From: Merluccius polli
Taxonomy: Eukaryota > Chordata > Actinopteri > Gadiformes > Merlucciidae
Assembly: GCA_030340625.1 (NCBI GenBank)
Contig: JAOPHQ010005695.1
Coordinates: forward strand, 181,001-245,000
DNA length: 64,000 nucleotides
Reading direction: 5' to 3'
Positions 23,101-31,974 of the stretch are shown in pieces. A program made the translations under genes and the position numbers. The notes below the pieces were generated by a model. The model was given only the letters and a program-made list of their open reading frames with translations, was not told the DNA's origin and did no database searches. How positions within the stretch are numbered: the stretch's first letter is position 1; each line of letters opens with the position of its first letter.

Positions 23101-23865
23101 CTCCCTCCCTCCCTCCCTCCTTCTCTTCTGATTGGGAAATAACTTACCCTCCCCTCGTGCCTCAAAGCGTCCCACTGACAGTAAGGAAAGAGTTCTCCCT
23201 CTCCCACCCTCCATCACAACCTCCGCCCTCCCATCCTTTCATCTGCCCACACGCCCGACCTCCCATCCTGCACCAACACACCCTCCTCCTCCACCCTTCC
23301 AGCCTCTCATCCTGCACGCACCCACCACCCTCCTCCTCCTCCACCCTTCCTCTACCTCCCACCTACTCTCCTCCACCCTTCCACCCTCCTATCCTCCACC
23401 CTCCCTCCCTCCTCCACCCTTCCACCCTCCCCTCCTTCACCCTCCCTCCTCCATCCATCCGCCCCACCCACCTATCGCTCCCTCCCACCTCTCCCCCAGC
23501 CTCACCTCAAGGTAGACGGCCCAGGGCATGACCAGCGAGGCCACCAGCAGGTCGGCCACCGCCAGGCTGACCACCAGGTAGTTGGTGGTGGTCTGCAGGG
23601 AGCGCTCCCGCAGCACCGCCACGCACACCAGCACGTTGCCGAACACGATGGCCAGGATCAGCAGGGAGTAGAGCATGGCGTAGTAGTTGCACTCGCCGCC
23701 CGCCTCCTCTTCCTCTCCCCCCCCTCCCCCCACCCCCTCGCTCCCGTTGCCGGCGTACGCTTCCGGGAGGTCCGAAGCGTTCCAGAAGCGCTCTGCGGCG
23801 CTGCTGCTGCTGAACATCGCCATGGAGACGTCCCGGTGACATGGGAGAGGAGATGGACGAGAGAC
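2922..23865 (-). CDS. drd3: Dopamine receptor D3 (class A GPCR), six coding exons, frameshift in last exon
   Basis: D2-like dopamine receptor that couples to Gi and lowers cAMP at the neuronal plasma membrane. Coding exons on the minus strand: 23823-23506 (ATG at 23823, TM1-TM2), 16802-16690 (TM3), 10371-10235 (TM4), 8192-7999 (TM5), 6238-5818 (third intracellular loop) and 3119-2922 (TM6-TM7). All have GT/AG borders and matching phases. Visible motifs: LAVADLL in TM2, the amine-binding Asp in FVMLDVMMC, the DRY motif split over exons 2/3, NPDFVIYSSVVSFYLPF in TM5, CWLPFF in TM6, and a KILSC end. The TM4, TM5 and TVCSISNP segments match D3 better than D2 or D4. The loop contains an acidic run and a poly-Ala tract. 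About 459 codons are expected against 400 in human. In the last exon a G5 run (2985-2989, plus strand) is one base too long, so NPxxY and the tail fall out of frame. A 5' UTR intron probably ends at 23866. Confidence 0.93.
3131..3400. repeat. drd3: Cluster of long G homopolymers in the last drd3 intron
   Basis: Repeated G runs of about 10-31 bases are separated by short spacers such as gagagagagcaga, immediately beyond the acceptor of the drd3 terminal exon. Read on the drd3 strand this is a C-rich tract directly upstream of the acceptor at 3120-3122. Run lengths in such DNA are often unreliable in assemblies. Confidence 0.9.
3598..3856 (+). repeat. Purine-rich (GAGGA/GAGAAG)n tandem repeat
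   Basis: About 260 bp of almost pure A/G with a higher-order unit near 40-60 bp (gagaaggagatgaggc recurs at about 3715 and 3778). It lies inside the last drd3 intron. Confidence 0.85.
4325..5029. mobile_element. MITE with TIR beginning TGTCCCAATTCAGGGG
   Basis: The left end reads TGTCCCAATTCAGGGGCTGC and the right end is its reverse complement, ending near 5029. The motif CCTTCGAAGG recurs in both arms, giving imperfect inverted repeats over about 100 bp. The AT-rich centre has no coding capacity. The superfamily is not assigned. The element lies in the last drd3 intron. Confidence 0.75.
5553..5823 (-). repeat. drd3: 48-bp minisatellite copying the drd3 exon 5 donor splice site
   Basis: The block cactatgg...ctcacccag recurs with anchors at 5553, 5601, 5649, 5697, 5745, 5782 and 5823. 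Spacing is 48 bp for the first intervals, then 37 and 41 bp. The copy at 5823 is the real exon end: on the minus strand CCATAGTGCTGG is followed by GTGAGTAC. Each complete copy repeats those exon bases and the consensus GTGAGT donor, so the intron starts with a ladder of potential 5' splice sites. Confidence 0.9.
7105..7395 (+). repeat. Interspersed repeat, first copy
   Basis: Starting at aaaggggcagtgagccc and running through tttaaacatggtaatg and ttcgacgtcac, this block matches, in the opposite orientation, the block at about 10925-11250. Both contain the same half-site order, and the second copy carries an expanded (CA)n in its middle. It contains a short ccctaa run. It looks like a dispersed non-autonomous repeat; the class is unknown. 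Confidence 0.65.
8250..10200. other. drd3: drd3 intron 4, mostly unique AT-rich DNA
   Basis: No gene is recognised. It contains a G24 homopolymer at about 8800-8824 directly followed by a perfect 15-bp hairpin (8823-8856), a (TG)n tract at 9567-9613 and another near 9740-9758. Confidence 0.7.
10925..11250 (-). repeat. Interspersed repeat, second copy, with (CA)n expansion
   Basis: Reverse-oriented relative of the 7105-7395 repeat. They share the cacttcgacgtcac, catggtaatgttttat and ggggcagtgaacc segments. A CA tract at about 11003-11071 sits where the other copy has plain sequence. Confidence 0.65.
11270..12240. other. drd3: drd3 intron 3, non-coding
   Basis: No gene is recognised. Present are a (GT)n/(TACG) tract at 11455-11550, a duplicated block ccctccctccgcttgrctgttccctgttgttcatc (copies near 11791 and 11897, separated by a pyrimidine run), and a (CGG)9-like trinucleotide run at about 12018-12045. 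Confidence 0.6.
12267..12353 (+). repeat. (TGGC)n/(TGAC)n tetranucleotide repeat
   Basis: Runs of ctgactga, then ctggctgg, then ctgactga, then ctggctgg, over about 85 bp in a drd3 intron. Confidence 0.9.
12772..12948 (+). pseudogene. Harbinger Myb/SANT-like DNA-binding protein, 58-codon remnant
   Basis: The ATG at 12772 opens a 58-residue frame starting MDPTERRRAMYVTQEEKVV, with a Trp near the end (ACWQKIAD) typical of the Myb/SANT helix array of Harbinger second proteins. Known versions are a few hundred residues long, so this one is truncated by the TGA at 12946. In active elements this protein helps the transposase enter the nucleus and bind the termini. Here it is most likely non-functional. 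Confidence 0.65.
13132..13200 (+). repeat. tRNA-like segment (possible SINE head)
   Basis: A D-arm-like ggtggattagtaagtg and a B-box-like ggggttcatatg are spaced as in a tRNA gene. The B box departs from GGTTCGANTCC, so it is not a functional tRNA. Confidence 0.4.
13318..13385 (-). repeat. tRNA-derived segment, opposite orientation
   Basis: On the minus strand GTGGCGGTAGCGCG and a perfect B box GGTTCGATTCC are about 35 bp apart, followed by CCAAGTGAAG. This could be a SINE promoter or a tRNA pseudogene within the Harbinger remnant. Confidence 0.5.
13400..14165 (-). pseudogene. Harbinger (HARBI1-like) transposase remnant with internal minisatellite
   Basis: Read on the minus strand, the N-terminal part contains FRDRSDPLALPED, followed by twelve tandem copies of a 12-residue unit of the type ILYERYRFSSED, and then RNATQRSRALTVA-like sequence. 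In another frame come RCFATGTYLHTVGDAENIS, TVCLAIRKV and a FVVFPSFLPT-like segment. These match the conserved N-terminal helical region of HARBI1-type transposases, where the YERYRFS motif normally occurs once. A frameshift with a small deletion lies near 13585. The catalytic DDE domain is absent. The reading is a dead transposase. Confidence 0.8.
13662..14093 (-). repeat. 36-bp minisatellite, 12 copies, inside transposase
   Basis: The unit begins ctctgatgagaacctgtatc and has a length of 36 bp. Copies differ only at two positions (cataca/cataaa and tacc/tatc). Because 36 is divisible by three, every frame stays open. Confidence 0.95.
14560..15075 (+). mobile_element. MITE copy, same family as 52272-52640
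   Basis: It shares long stretches with the 52.3-kb element: ctgcagagatgccctggcc, gatgtaagaaaacatgtttg, ttttttcagtgaaaa and cacaatatctgtcaaaataa. The right end reads accatatcgctccgcccta. The 5' part is rearranged. No coding capacity is visible. Confidence 0.7.
17360..17440 (+). repeat. About 20-bp tandem repeat, left of the L2 insertion
   Basis: The unit tatgggattgaatgtgtatc is repeated about four times. Matching units reappear at 21163-21205, on the other side of the L2, so the retrotransposon appears to have inserted inside this array. Confidence 0.8.
17377..17850 (+). pseudogene. L2 endonuclease domain fragment
   Basis: The frame runs from the upstream repeat into the L2 5' portion. It contains GRSGGLAAVFKK, LVNPLLIALVYLPPRIHKDF and LILGDFNIHV, the endonuclease core. 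It is interrupted before the SDH motif, which continues in another frame at about 17898. Confidence 0.75.
17898..18461 (+). pseudogene. L2 ORF2 linker region fragment
   Basis: Starts with the endonuclease SDHSAF motif and continues through KGLPWLNDTTRALRECRKAE and KYFSDLISNNSHNPKVLFST, the conserved stretch between endonuclease and RT in L2/CR1-type elements. The frame ends at an oligo-A frameshift near 18461. Confidence 0.8.
18781..19399. mobile_element. TIR MITE nested in the L2 element
   Basis: The left end AGGGAGTGTTCACACCTGGC and the right end (reverse complement AGGGCGTGTTCACACCTGGC) form near-perfect inverted repeats. TA flanks both sides (18779-18780 and 19400-19401), consistent with a TA target duplication. 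L2 reading resumes immediately after it with SYRPISKLPF. The interior repeats gcgctttttt motifs in both arms and codes for nothing. Confidence 0.85.
19686..20060 (+). pseudogene. L2 reverse transcriptase fragment (YADD box)
   Basis: Encodes CGVPQGSILGPILFSIYMLP, then CYADDTQLYLPLKPN, the catalytic palm of an L2 RT. After a frameshift it continues with DIKCWMAQNFPQLNESKSE and VVLFGPPDSIK. The insertion at about 20070 then breaks it. The frame is not intact. Confidence 0.85.
20070..20330 (+). repeat. GC-rich tandem insertion in the L2
   Basis: Units of about 30-35 bp of the type gctcaacaatcgcgcagcag followed by a C run occur three to four times, bounded by ggggccc blocks. It separates L2 sequence that is contiguous in the family (the PPDSIKV and VKNLGVIFDP parts). 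Confidence 0.65.
21210..23100. other. drd3: drd3 intron 1, no gene seen
   Basis: AT-rich unique-looking DNA followed by a pyrimidine-rich stretch (22800-23500) of ctctccctc and cctccaccct units. No conserved exon or clear element was found. Confidence 0.5.
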
Positions 23866-23874
23866 CTGCCAGTG

Positions 23875-23878
<4 letters not shown>

Positions 23879-23946
<68 letters not shown>
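23879..23946 (-). repeat. drd3: (CT)33 tract forming the polypyrimidine tract of a drd3 acceptor
   Basis: On the drd3 strand about 66 bp of CT is followed by CTCCACTGGCAG and then the exon that holds the ATG 42 bases later. This is an acceptor context, so an intron in the 5' UTR probably ends here. Confidence 0.65.
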
Positions 23947-23948
<2 letters not shown>

Positions 23949-24429
23949 GGTTTAAAAAGCTATGGGAAATATGGCTCATGACACACACCCACACACACAC
24001 ACAGAAACTACAGTGTAGGGAAGATGGGGACGACCTAACATGAGCAACAGGTCAAAAGGTCAAAACACTCCTCCGGTTCTCAGCAGCAGAAATCCTTGCA
24101 GGTTTGTTGTTGAATGCGATGGCAGTGCAGTGGGTAGATAAACGAGACACAGCTATTGTTGTTGACCGCATGTCCAAAATGGTCTATTTTTTTTTTGCCC
24201 GATGCTTGTTCTCAGTGATGCTGCCTTGATATGTCATGTCTGCTATGTCCACTGTATTATAACAACCACAGCCACTCAGCTCTTTCAAGATCCAGCTTCC
24301 TGCAAGAGATTTTAGTGTGATAACGACCACTCCAGCAGGGCAGCTTACCAGCCCATCCACTGTAAGAAGCGGCCATTATGAGAAGGAGTTACATGGCAAG
24401 CCAAGGGACTTCACTCACACAGTGCGAGA

Positions 24430-24432
<3 letters not shown>

Positions 24433-24501
<69 letters not shown>
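24433..24501 (+). repeat. (GT)n microsatellite
   Basis: About 34 GT units between acacgtg and ttttacattg. It is non-coding. Confidence 0.95.
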
Positions 24502-24503
<2 letters not shown>

Positions 24504-24914
24504 TACATTGCGCCCTCGGTGTCGTCTCACTTCTGGAAGGTCAGCTCATCAGAGAGAGGTAATACGTTTCTCCTGTTGCCAGGCTGGCATTGATCCCAGA
24601 CACAGATCCTTAACCCTTTCATTCATTTTCCTCCCCCGTTTTTTTTTTCCAGCCTGCCTCTGGCTGGGGTCCAAATCACAAGCCGCTGTGGGTGCCGACA
24701 CCGGTGGCAGGATGGAGGAACGCGGTGTAAACAAGCAGGTCCCTCTCATGCATTATCCACTGCTCTATTTCACACTTTACCACTTCAAACCTCCACATGT
24801 TCACACTCCTCCATACTCCTACTTCACTCTTCTCCACGCCACAACTCCTTCAATCCTCCACTCCTTTAAACCTCCACTTCTTCACTCCCCTACTTGCCAC
24901 TCCTCCTCCCTACT

Positions 24915-25105
24915 CAGGGCCAAGCACAGACATTTTGGGAGGCAGGGGCTCAAGTAAAAAAAAAAAAAAGGGCCCTCGCCCCACCGACACGCACTACTCT
25001 CACCCCCATGTTGCCACGCCGCCGCCGCCATCCATAATCACACACTATGTTCATCACATGGGACCTGTTTAAAGTCCACTGAAACACATTCCTCCATGAA
25101 GAAAC
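24915..25105 (+). repeat. Interspersed repeat, copy A
   Basis: Shares cagacattttgggrggcagg, ccctcgccccaccgacacgc, ctatgttcat and gggacctgtttaaagtc with copy B at 25600-25830. There is an A-rich run after the first motif. It is a short dispersed non-coding repeat. Confidence 0.75.
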
Positions 25106-25599
25106 CACAGATTGAATGTAAGTCATGCAAGTCAGTCAGTGTAAGAAATGCAGTCAGTCATTTACCTTTCATGGTAGGTAATGATCAGATTGTGGATCAG
25201 CAGTCCTACTCTGACCCGCTGGATACATAAGACCCCTGAATTTAGGGTTTCAAAACCTCCTCCTGCTTTCATGTCCTGCATTATTTTGTTACACTGCATA
25301 TATTTTATAAATAAGACAGTGGTGCAACTATTGAACTACAGTATGTTTTTCAGCATCACACCGAGAGGAAACTAAACCACAGTATTTAATTATATTCAAA
25401 AACACGCACGCACGCACGCACACACGCACACAAAAAGAAAAAGGGGGTGAACTACCGAAACTATGCAAAACGCAACTCCCTGCTTCAGAAATGATTTGCA
25501 TATTTGTACGTTTTCCTGGATGGCGGAGATAACATCTTTTCATGTTAATTAGACTTGCTTGCTACCGAGGTGCAGGTGGCAGGTCCTACTACTGACATA

Positions 25600-25830
25600 C
25601 TTCCAGGGCCGTGCGCAGACATTTTGGGGGGCAGGGGCTCAAGCAAAACCAAAAAGTGCCCTCGCCCCACCGACACGCGCTACTCCCACCCCCATGTTGT
25701 CAACACCGCAATCGCCATGACATACTATGTTCATAGCATGGGACCTGTTTAAAGTCTTCTGAAACACATGAATCCATGAAGAAACCACAGGTTTAATGTA
25801 GTATTGCAGGGGCAGGGGCTCCAGCACCCC
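25600..25830 (+). repeat. Interspersed repeat, copy B
   Basis: Second copy of the repeat at 24915-25105, starting ccagggccgtgcgcagacat and extending about 30 bp further to the right (gcaggggcaggggctccagc). Confidence 0.75.
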
Positions 25831-26517
25831 TTGGACCCTATCTGTGCACGTGCCTGTCCCTACTCCTCCACTGCTTCCCTCCCCCCCCCCCCCCTACTCC
25901 TCTTATCTTCCTCCCCCACTCCTTCACTCCTCCCCCACTCATCCCCTACTCCTCCTCCTCCTCCCCTCCTCTTTGCACGTGAGCAGATGGAGGGGAGATT
26001 GATACAGTAGTGGTTTATTCCGTGACCTTGGTCAGATTCCAGGGAGCATTTATTTGTAAAGATTTTTCTCTCTTTCCACCACACGCTCTCCTCGGCTCCA
26101 CACTGGCGGCGGTGGCGGTGGCGACGGTCGCATGATCGTCCGCAAGAAAACCGAACCCCACAGGATCCATTATACCCCCCCCCCCCCCCCCCACTCTCTC
26201 TTGGCCCCAATGAGCTGCCTGCCTCACCGATCGGTCCAAAGCCCTGTGTGGCTGAGCTCTGTGGGAAGATGGACTACCAGGGAGGGTGGATGGATTGAGA
26301 AGATAGACTTGAGAGCCTTGTGGGTGCTGCTGGATGCACACCAAGTACCCTCTCTGACAGCCACCGTCTTCAGCAGCTTGAGTAGCAGTTAGGGAGCGAT
26401 ATCATGTACAGGTGGACTCTCGGAAATACAGACAACCGCACGTGATCTCGAGCGCGCGCGCACGCACGCACACACACGCACGCACACACACACACACTTC
26501 TTTGTGTTGTGGTTGAG

Positions 26518-26800
26518 TGGTCCTATATTAAGCAGGACTGTATTAAGCAGGTATTAAGGTCCTGTATTAAGCAGAACTGTATTAAGCAGGTATTAAGGTC
26601 CTATATTAAGCAGGACTGTATTAAGCAGGACTGTATTAAGTAGGTATTAAGGTCCTGTATTAAGCAGATATTAAGGTCCTGTATTAAGCAGAACTGTATT
26701 AAGCAGGTATTAAGGTCCTGTATTAAGCATGTATTAAGGTCCTATATTAAGCAGGACTGTATTAAGCAGGCATTAAGGTCCTGTATTAAGCATCTTCATC
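26518..26800 (+). repeat. Compound minisatellite of gtattaag-type units
   Basis: Two sub-units alternate, ggtcctrtattaagcag and gactgtattaagcaggtatt, over about 280 bp. It is non-coding. Confidence 0.85.
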
Positions 26801-26829
26801 ATAACCAACCAATGAAATCCAACCTCAGT

Positions 26830-28020
26830 GATTGTCTCCTCCTAAATCACTGATCCATGTCCTCCAACGTCAATTAAGTCTCCTTCTGATTTCTGTGCCT
26901 AAGCACCATCAATTTGGCACCAGTTCGTAACTGCCAACGCTAGGATTTAGTATTGTGTACTATAAATAGTATTCTCAAGCCTCTGCAAAGCAATCAGTGA
27001 TTATTCATGGCCTGAATAAATAAGAAAGTACAGAATAAGAAAGTACAGAAGTAAGTTGCACCTCCAGTCATTCAGTTGAACATGAGCCCCAGCTGCAGAA
27101 GAGCCTGTAACACGTGTTTAGTTTGCCAAGCAGCAACCCCATGGCCCAAGACTTAACAGATCCCAGCTACCTGATACCTAAAACCATGTAGGGGACAGTT
27201 CTTCTTCCTGACTCCCCATTAGTACAAGCTAGTGTCTACAGAGATGTAACACATGAACTGCATGATAAGGATTATTTTATTTGCTGTGTGTAACAACACA
27301 ACAAGGCTTCAGCGCAAGGACATACGACAGTTAGCATACTGGAGCAGAACAGTGCAGATAAGGCAGACAAGAGCTCACTTGTTAGATGTTTCCCTCTCAT
27401 CGTGTGTAAGTTAGTGGTTCAACCGAGTTGGAGTTGCAAATAAACGTCCTAAACTTCACCTTGTCATTATTTTATTGCACAGAAGTTGCAATCGGATATT
27501 GATCTCCTCTGAAAAGTGTGATCTATTCATCAAAACGTGTCGTCATGCCACCAATAGTCTACCTGACCACACACAGCCTATATGCATGCTGAATTAACAT
27601 TGGACCACAAAGAGGCAGTTAGTTATTGCATTCAAGTAAACAGAGATATCATATCATATGTTTTTTTTTCTTTTCTTTTTCTAAAGTGGTTTATATTTGA
27701 CCGATAACCGGAGATCATTTAAAGTTTGGTGAGCGTTTGAATATGCCACACCATGCAGGGATGCAGGGAGGAAGATAGGACCAATCCTCCATCACGTAAC
27801 GGAAACAAGAATGGGTCCAAATGTTGGCTCTGATAACCAGACTGTCACATGAACACTTACACTGAGCCGATATGCGGAGATTTCAGCCCTACTCTTGGTC
27901 AAGTAAAAAAAAAAGAAGCTGTTCCAAGCTATACAATGCTTTTTATCTTTTTTTTTACTTTGATGAAAATAAACTTCGTTTGGTTTAAAAGCAGAATAAT
28001 AATTATGATAACATACATGT
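26830..28020. other. Intergenic DNA without recognised features
   Basis: No exon, RNA gene or element is recognised. A (TAA)n tract follows at about 28030-28060. Confidence 0.5.
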
Positions 28021-28032
28021 TGGTTCAAAAGC

Positions 28033-28063
<31 letters not shown>

Positions 28064-28204
28064 ATACCTTAACATACCTGTATCTACTGCTTTAAAAGCA
28101 GAATAATAATAATATTACGTTACTATTATTATTATTATTATGCGTGTTGAAACTAACATACCTGGATCTATTCTTCAGTGCAGAATGCATGAGGTGTCAT
28201 CTCG

Positions 28205-28310
28205 GAGGTGAGGAGGTCCCAGCAGGAGGTCCAAGCAGGAGGTCAAACAGGAGGTCCAGGCAGGAGGTCCGGGCAGGAGGTCCGGGCAGGAGGTCCCAGC
28301 CGTCCGTGAC
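28205..28310 (+). repeat. 13-bp (gcaggaggtccrg)n tandem repeat
   Basis: About seven imperfect copies of a 13-bp unit next to a GC-rich segment. Confidence 0.8.
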
Positions 28311-28356
28311 CCACTGGCAGGAGAACCGCGAGGCTTTACAATCCCAGGTCCGCTCA

Positions 28357-28640
28357 CCGTCCGGGGGAGACAGCGTGCTGCTCCTCCATGATGCTCAGCT
28401 GCAGCTCGGAGCCATGGTCCTCCTCAGTGGTCCTCTCCCCGGGGAGCGAGGTGGGCTCCGACCGCGTCCAGATGTTTCAAAATGTACTGCTTGTTTAGGA
28501 ACGTGCAAACTCTGGTTTTAGAGGACCACATTGAAGACCGGTCCAGGTCTCCCTCCCGGGTCTGTCTGTCGGTCCGGTCCGGTCCCCCTCCAGTAGGTTG
28601 GGGTGCAGCTCGCCTGGCTCGCGTCTCAGCAGCATGTGTT
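28357..28640 (-). promoter_or_regulatory. GC/CpG-rich segment, candidate 5' exon or promoter of drd3
   Basis: This is the most CpG-rich stretch between the first drd3 coding exon and the stefin genes. On the minus strand a donor-like CCCGGACG|GTGAGC lies at about 28357, preceded by an open stretch containing TEEDHGSELQLSIMEEQHAV. No known protein is recognised. It fits an upstream non-coding exon for drd3, whose coding exon is preceded by an acceptor at 23866, but this is inference. Confidence 0.25.
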
Positions 28641-29049
28641 CATCCTTATGAATGAGTGCTTTCACCACTTGGGACTGGGCCCAGACGGTGCTGAGCGTTA
28701 ACGTTAACTTTAATACAGCATTGTTTCAGGCGTGTCTGGTTGCCAGCAGGTTAGGATACTATTTTAATAAACTTTAAAATTGAACAACAAAAATCATTTT
28801 TGCGCTCTCTCTCCCTCCCTTTTCTCTCTCTCTCCCCCGCTCTCTCTCTCTCTCTCTCTCCCTTTTTTCTCCCTCTCTTTCTCTCTCTCTCCTCTGATTG
28901 GCAGGCTAATCAGCGGTACCTCTTAATAATGAATGACGTCACCGACACCTGGAGGCTGCGTCGCACAGTCATTAGGAAACTCTGCGAAACGGCTGCGAAA
29001 AAGTGGCGGACATTTGAAGGTCAGCAATATAATAAGGAAATATACATGC

Positions 29050-30300
29050 ACATAATTCGCGTTTGATGTTAAATAAAAAAGAAACAAAGAAATAATAAAT
29101 GATTCGTTCACATGCTGTTGTATTGTTGTTAATGCCATGTATGCATACTAACAGTACATGTAGCCTAATATCAGAGTCCAACTCTCCTGTGATGACACAA
29201 CACATAGCAGGTGGCACACCTGGGGCTACAGGTGACCTCATTACACCTGCACAGGTGTCTCTGCTCTCAGCAAAGTCAGGCAGTAACAGGTAAACAGTAA
29301 CATGGCCTGCTCATGGTGTGCAGAGGTTACAGATCTTCATCCAATAGTATGACTTAAACCATCAGCAGTGGACTTAACCCCCTGTCTTCACACACACACG
29401 CGCACACACACACACACACACGTATGTAATATTGAGCAAAATACGTCAAGAGAGATGGGATGAGGATGGACGGAGCCAAATGGCAGCCGTCCTTCCACCC
29501 AATTAGGGACCCAAGGACTGCTGGCTCCTGATGGCTGACTCCATGTTATCTTATTATGAAAAGCTGGCGCTGAAGGACGTCGCCGAGGTGCGACTCTGCT
29601 GCCACCTAGTGGTGCATCACGTTCATAATGCATGTCTCCAGTAGAAACTACATCAAATTGATTCATGTCTAATTATAAGAGGCCTTCCTAAAATAGTGAG
29701 TAACATTATTTTGTTTGTGCCGTGTGCTGGTTCTGGTTCAAGGCACATTCCCACACTTTTTCTTTTTCTACATGTCGTAACTGGAATAAATGTCATGATG
29801 TATCTGATTACAGGAAACAGCAGTGTGAACTGGTGGAATGCATCAACAACATGACAATCAGGTCTGTTAATTGATGATCATACACACATTTATAGGCCTA
29901 AAGAAAGCGCATGTTACAGCTTGCTTTAGCGGTGGGATGAGCTGGATCAAAGATGGCTTTGGAGAACAGAAGTGTTTTGTGCACCGAGACCTCGTTCAGT
30001 CTGGTTTCCAAGATGTTCCCTCTGTCTTGGGAAGAAACAGATGTGCATTTCTCTTGTAACCCATAGGGAAGTGTCTGTAGGATTGGATGGTGCAGAGACT
30101 TGGATGACTCGGTGTTCTTAGTTTCAAGTTATATTTATTTGCCTCTGTCTCCAGTCATGCCATTCCTCTTTGGTAACATCAAATTCCAGAAATAGAACAC
30201 ACCTACTATGAACACACCCACAAATGGGGACTTCACGGTATAGAACACTATGTGCTGTGATTTGGCAGTCTTAACTGCTTTGTTGGTCTTGCTTGTGTCA
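29050..30300. other. Intergenic DNA upstream of the stefin genes
   Basis: No gene is recognised; a short (AC)n lies at about 29390-29420. The 3' end (30260-30310) is homologous to the region just before the stefin exon 1 at 30975 (both read ctgctttgttgrtcttgctt). Confidence 0.5.
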
Positions 30301-30319
30301 AATCAAGTCAATAATCACC

Positions 30320-30640
30320 ATGTCGGGCCAAGAACAAAACCAGCAACCAATTGCGATCATGAAGGTGCCTGAGATGGTGAGTATTTATATAGGATCATCA
30401 TTACTTTAAGATAAAAATTTAAGGTAACTGCTTTCTTGATAAATGTTATTATTAATACACAGGTTATAGAAACCGACAAAGGACAACTGGTGGAGGTAAT
30501 TACGCTGCAAAACTCAAACATTTCTACACATTTCCCCTTTCGAGCCGCACCATGCTGGAACCTGTGCTCATATGTTGCAGTGCTTTTCCATTCTCCCCTC
30601 AAGCAACGTATTGCAGTAACCAGGCTGGTTTCAGCTACGG
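30320..30640 (+). pseudogene. Diverged duplicate of stefin exon 1 and following intron
   Basis: The ATG at 30320 opens 19 codons starting MSGQEQNQQPIAIMKVPEM, followed by GTGAGT at 30377. Upstream sequence, donor position and downstream sequence (the cacaggtt acceptor-like site at 30463, then gaggtaattacgctgc) align with the stefin gene unit at 30930-31260. The stefin MCGG start is not conserved and no matching cystatin exons 2/3 follow. The frame from 30463 could be spliced on as VIETDKGQLVEVI. Either it is a relic of a tandem stefin copy or an alternative upstream first exon of the gene at 30975. Confidence 0.5.
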
Positions 30641-30974
30641 GTCTTGAGTAGGTAGCAAGCGCACAAATCCCGGGTGGTCAGCCAAACCAAAACTTTCCAA
30701 ATGACCCAACCCTCCTCTCCTGCCAACCTCAATTCATCTATCTTGCAATCTGCAAGTGGACGATTTTATAACCCCACACCTAGATGCTTGTGGGAGTTGA
30801 CAACCAGAACATTTGATTTAAAATTCAATGCAATGTGTATTGTGAACCTACCTACCACACAAGGTTTACCACACTAAAACAAGATGCTGTGATTCTGCAG
30901 TTTACAGCTAATCTGCTTTCTGCTTTTTTAAACTGCTTTGTTGATCTTGCTTTTGTCAAATCAAGCCACTCCCC

Positions 30975-31752
30975 ATGTGTGGAGGATTTGGGGAAAAGGA
31001 GCTTGCAACTAAGGATACTCAAAAGATATGTGATGCGGTGAGTGAAGTGTTTCCATAGGATCAACATTAATATCAAATGTTTAGATTTTGTTGTCTTGAA
31101 GGCTTTCTATTTAACATAAATTACATTACGACTGCACAGGTTTTAGGCATCTGCAGAAGAAAAACTGTGAAAGTAATTGTGTTGCCACACCCTAAAAGCA
31201 GCACCATTCTTTCCATTCTCACCAAAAGCATGTAGTAGCCATGCTAGTTTTAGCTATGGGTCCTAAAGGTTAAACACATGCATGGCAGTATTTACTGAAT
31301 GTTTGGTGAACTTCAAGCAAATAGTAGCCAAAGCTCTTGGGTTTTGCAACATAATGTTATGGAAAATGTTGCCTTACGATTTTAGACTCAGATCCTAATT
31401 CTATCATTCATTGCTTATTCAACTGTGGTTATTAATTAACAGGTTAAGCAGGAGGCAGAGACACGTGGAAAGAAGACATTTAACGTTTTTAAGGCAGTGG
31501 CTTTCAAAAAGCAGACAGTGGCTGGGTACAACCACCACATCAAGGTATTAAATCAAGATGGCTTATTTTTTTATATGACTATACAATTGTACAGTACAAT
31601 TATACAATTGCATGAAATTTTGATTTTGACCTTTTCTTCTCCTGTAGGTCCACGTGGGAGGAGATGAGTATGTCGACCTTCTTGTCTTTGAGTCCCTTGA
31701 AGGAGAGCTGGACCTGCGTTGCATGAAGCATTCCAAGAGCCTTGATTTGTAA
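30975..31752 (+). CDS. cstb: Type-1 cystatin (stefin; cystatin A/B-like), 89 aa
   Basis: Cytosolic inhibitor of papain-like cysteine proteases (cathepsins B, H, L, S). Exons 30975-31037, 31443-31544 and 31648-31752 have GT/AG borders and keep phase 0. The protein starts MCGGFGEKE, the N-terminal trunk with the conserved Gly. It has QTVAGYN at the end of exon 2, the QxVxG hairpin that enters the protease active site, and VHVGGDEYVDLLVF in exon 3. There is no signal peptide or disulfide pattern, as expected for stefins. The C-terminus is shorter and less canonical than the LTYF-type ending. AATAAA lies near 31828. The position next to mix23 and fam162a corresponds to human CSTA; the symbol follows fish practice for stefins and orthology to CSTA or CSTB is not settled. 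Confidence 0.92.
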
Positions 31753-31875
31753 TGGGCCCTATTGAAAAATATATGGTTACTTTTTCAGGGAACATGTGCC
31801 CATATAGGCTGTACCTCAATGAAAGACAAATAAATTGCTTTTGGTCTTCGTAAATACTTTTATTCCAATCACTGT

Positions 31876-31940
<65 letters not shown>
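31876..31940 (+). repeat. (TG)n microsatellite after the stefin gene
   Basis: About 30 TG units directly after the likely polyadenylation region. Confidence 0.95.
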
Positions 31941-31974
31941 GCAATACATTTCACTCTCAGTATCTTGAATAACT

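Noticed and set aside
28144..28521. 125-codon plus-strand frame rich in Gly/Arg/Ser
   Set aside because: It mostly translates the 13-bp tandem repeat and antisense CpG-rich DNA, with no recognised domain.
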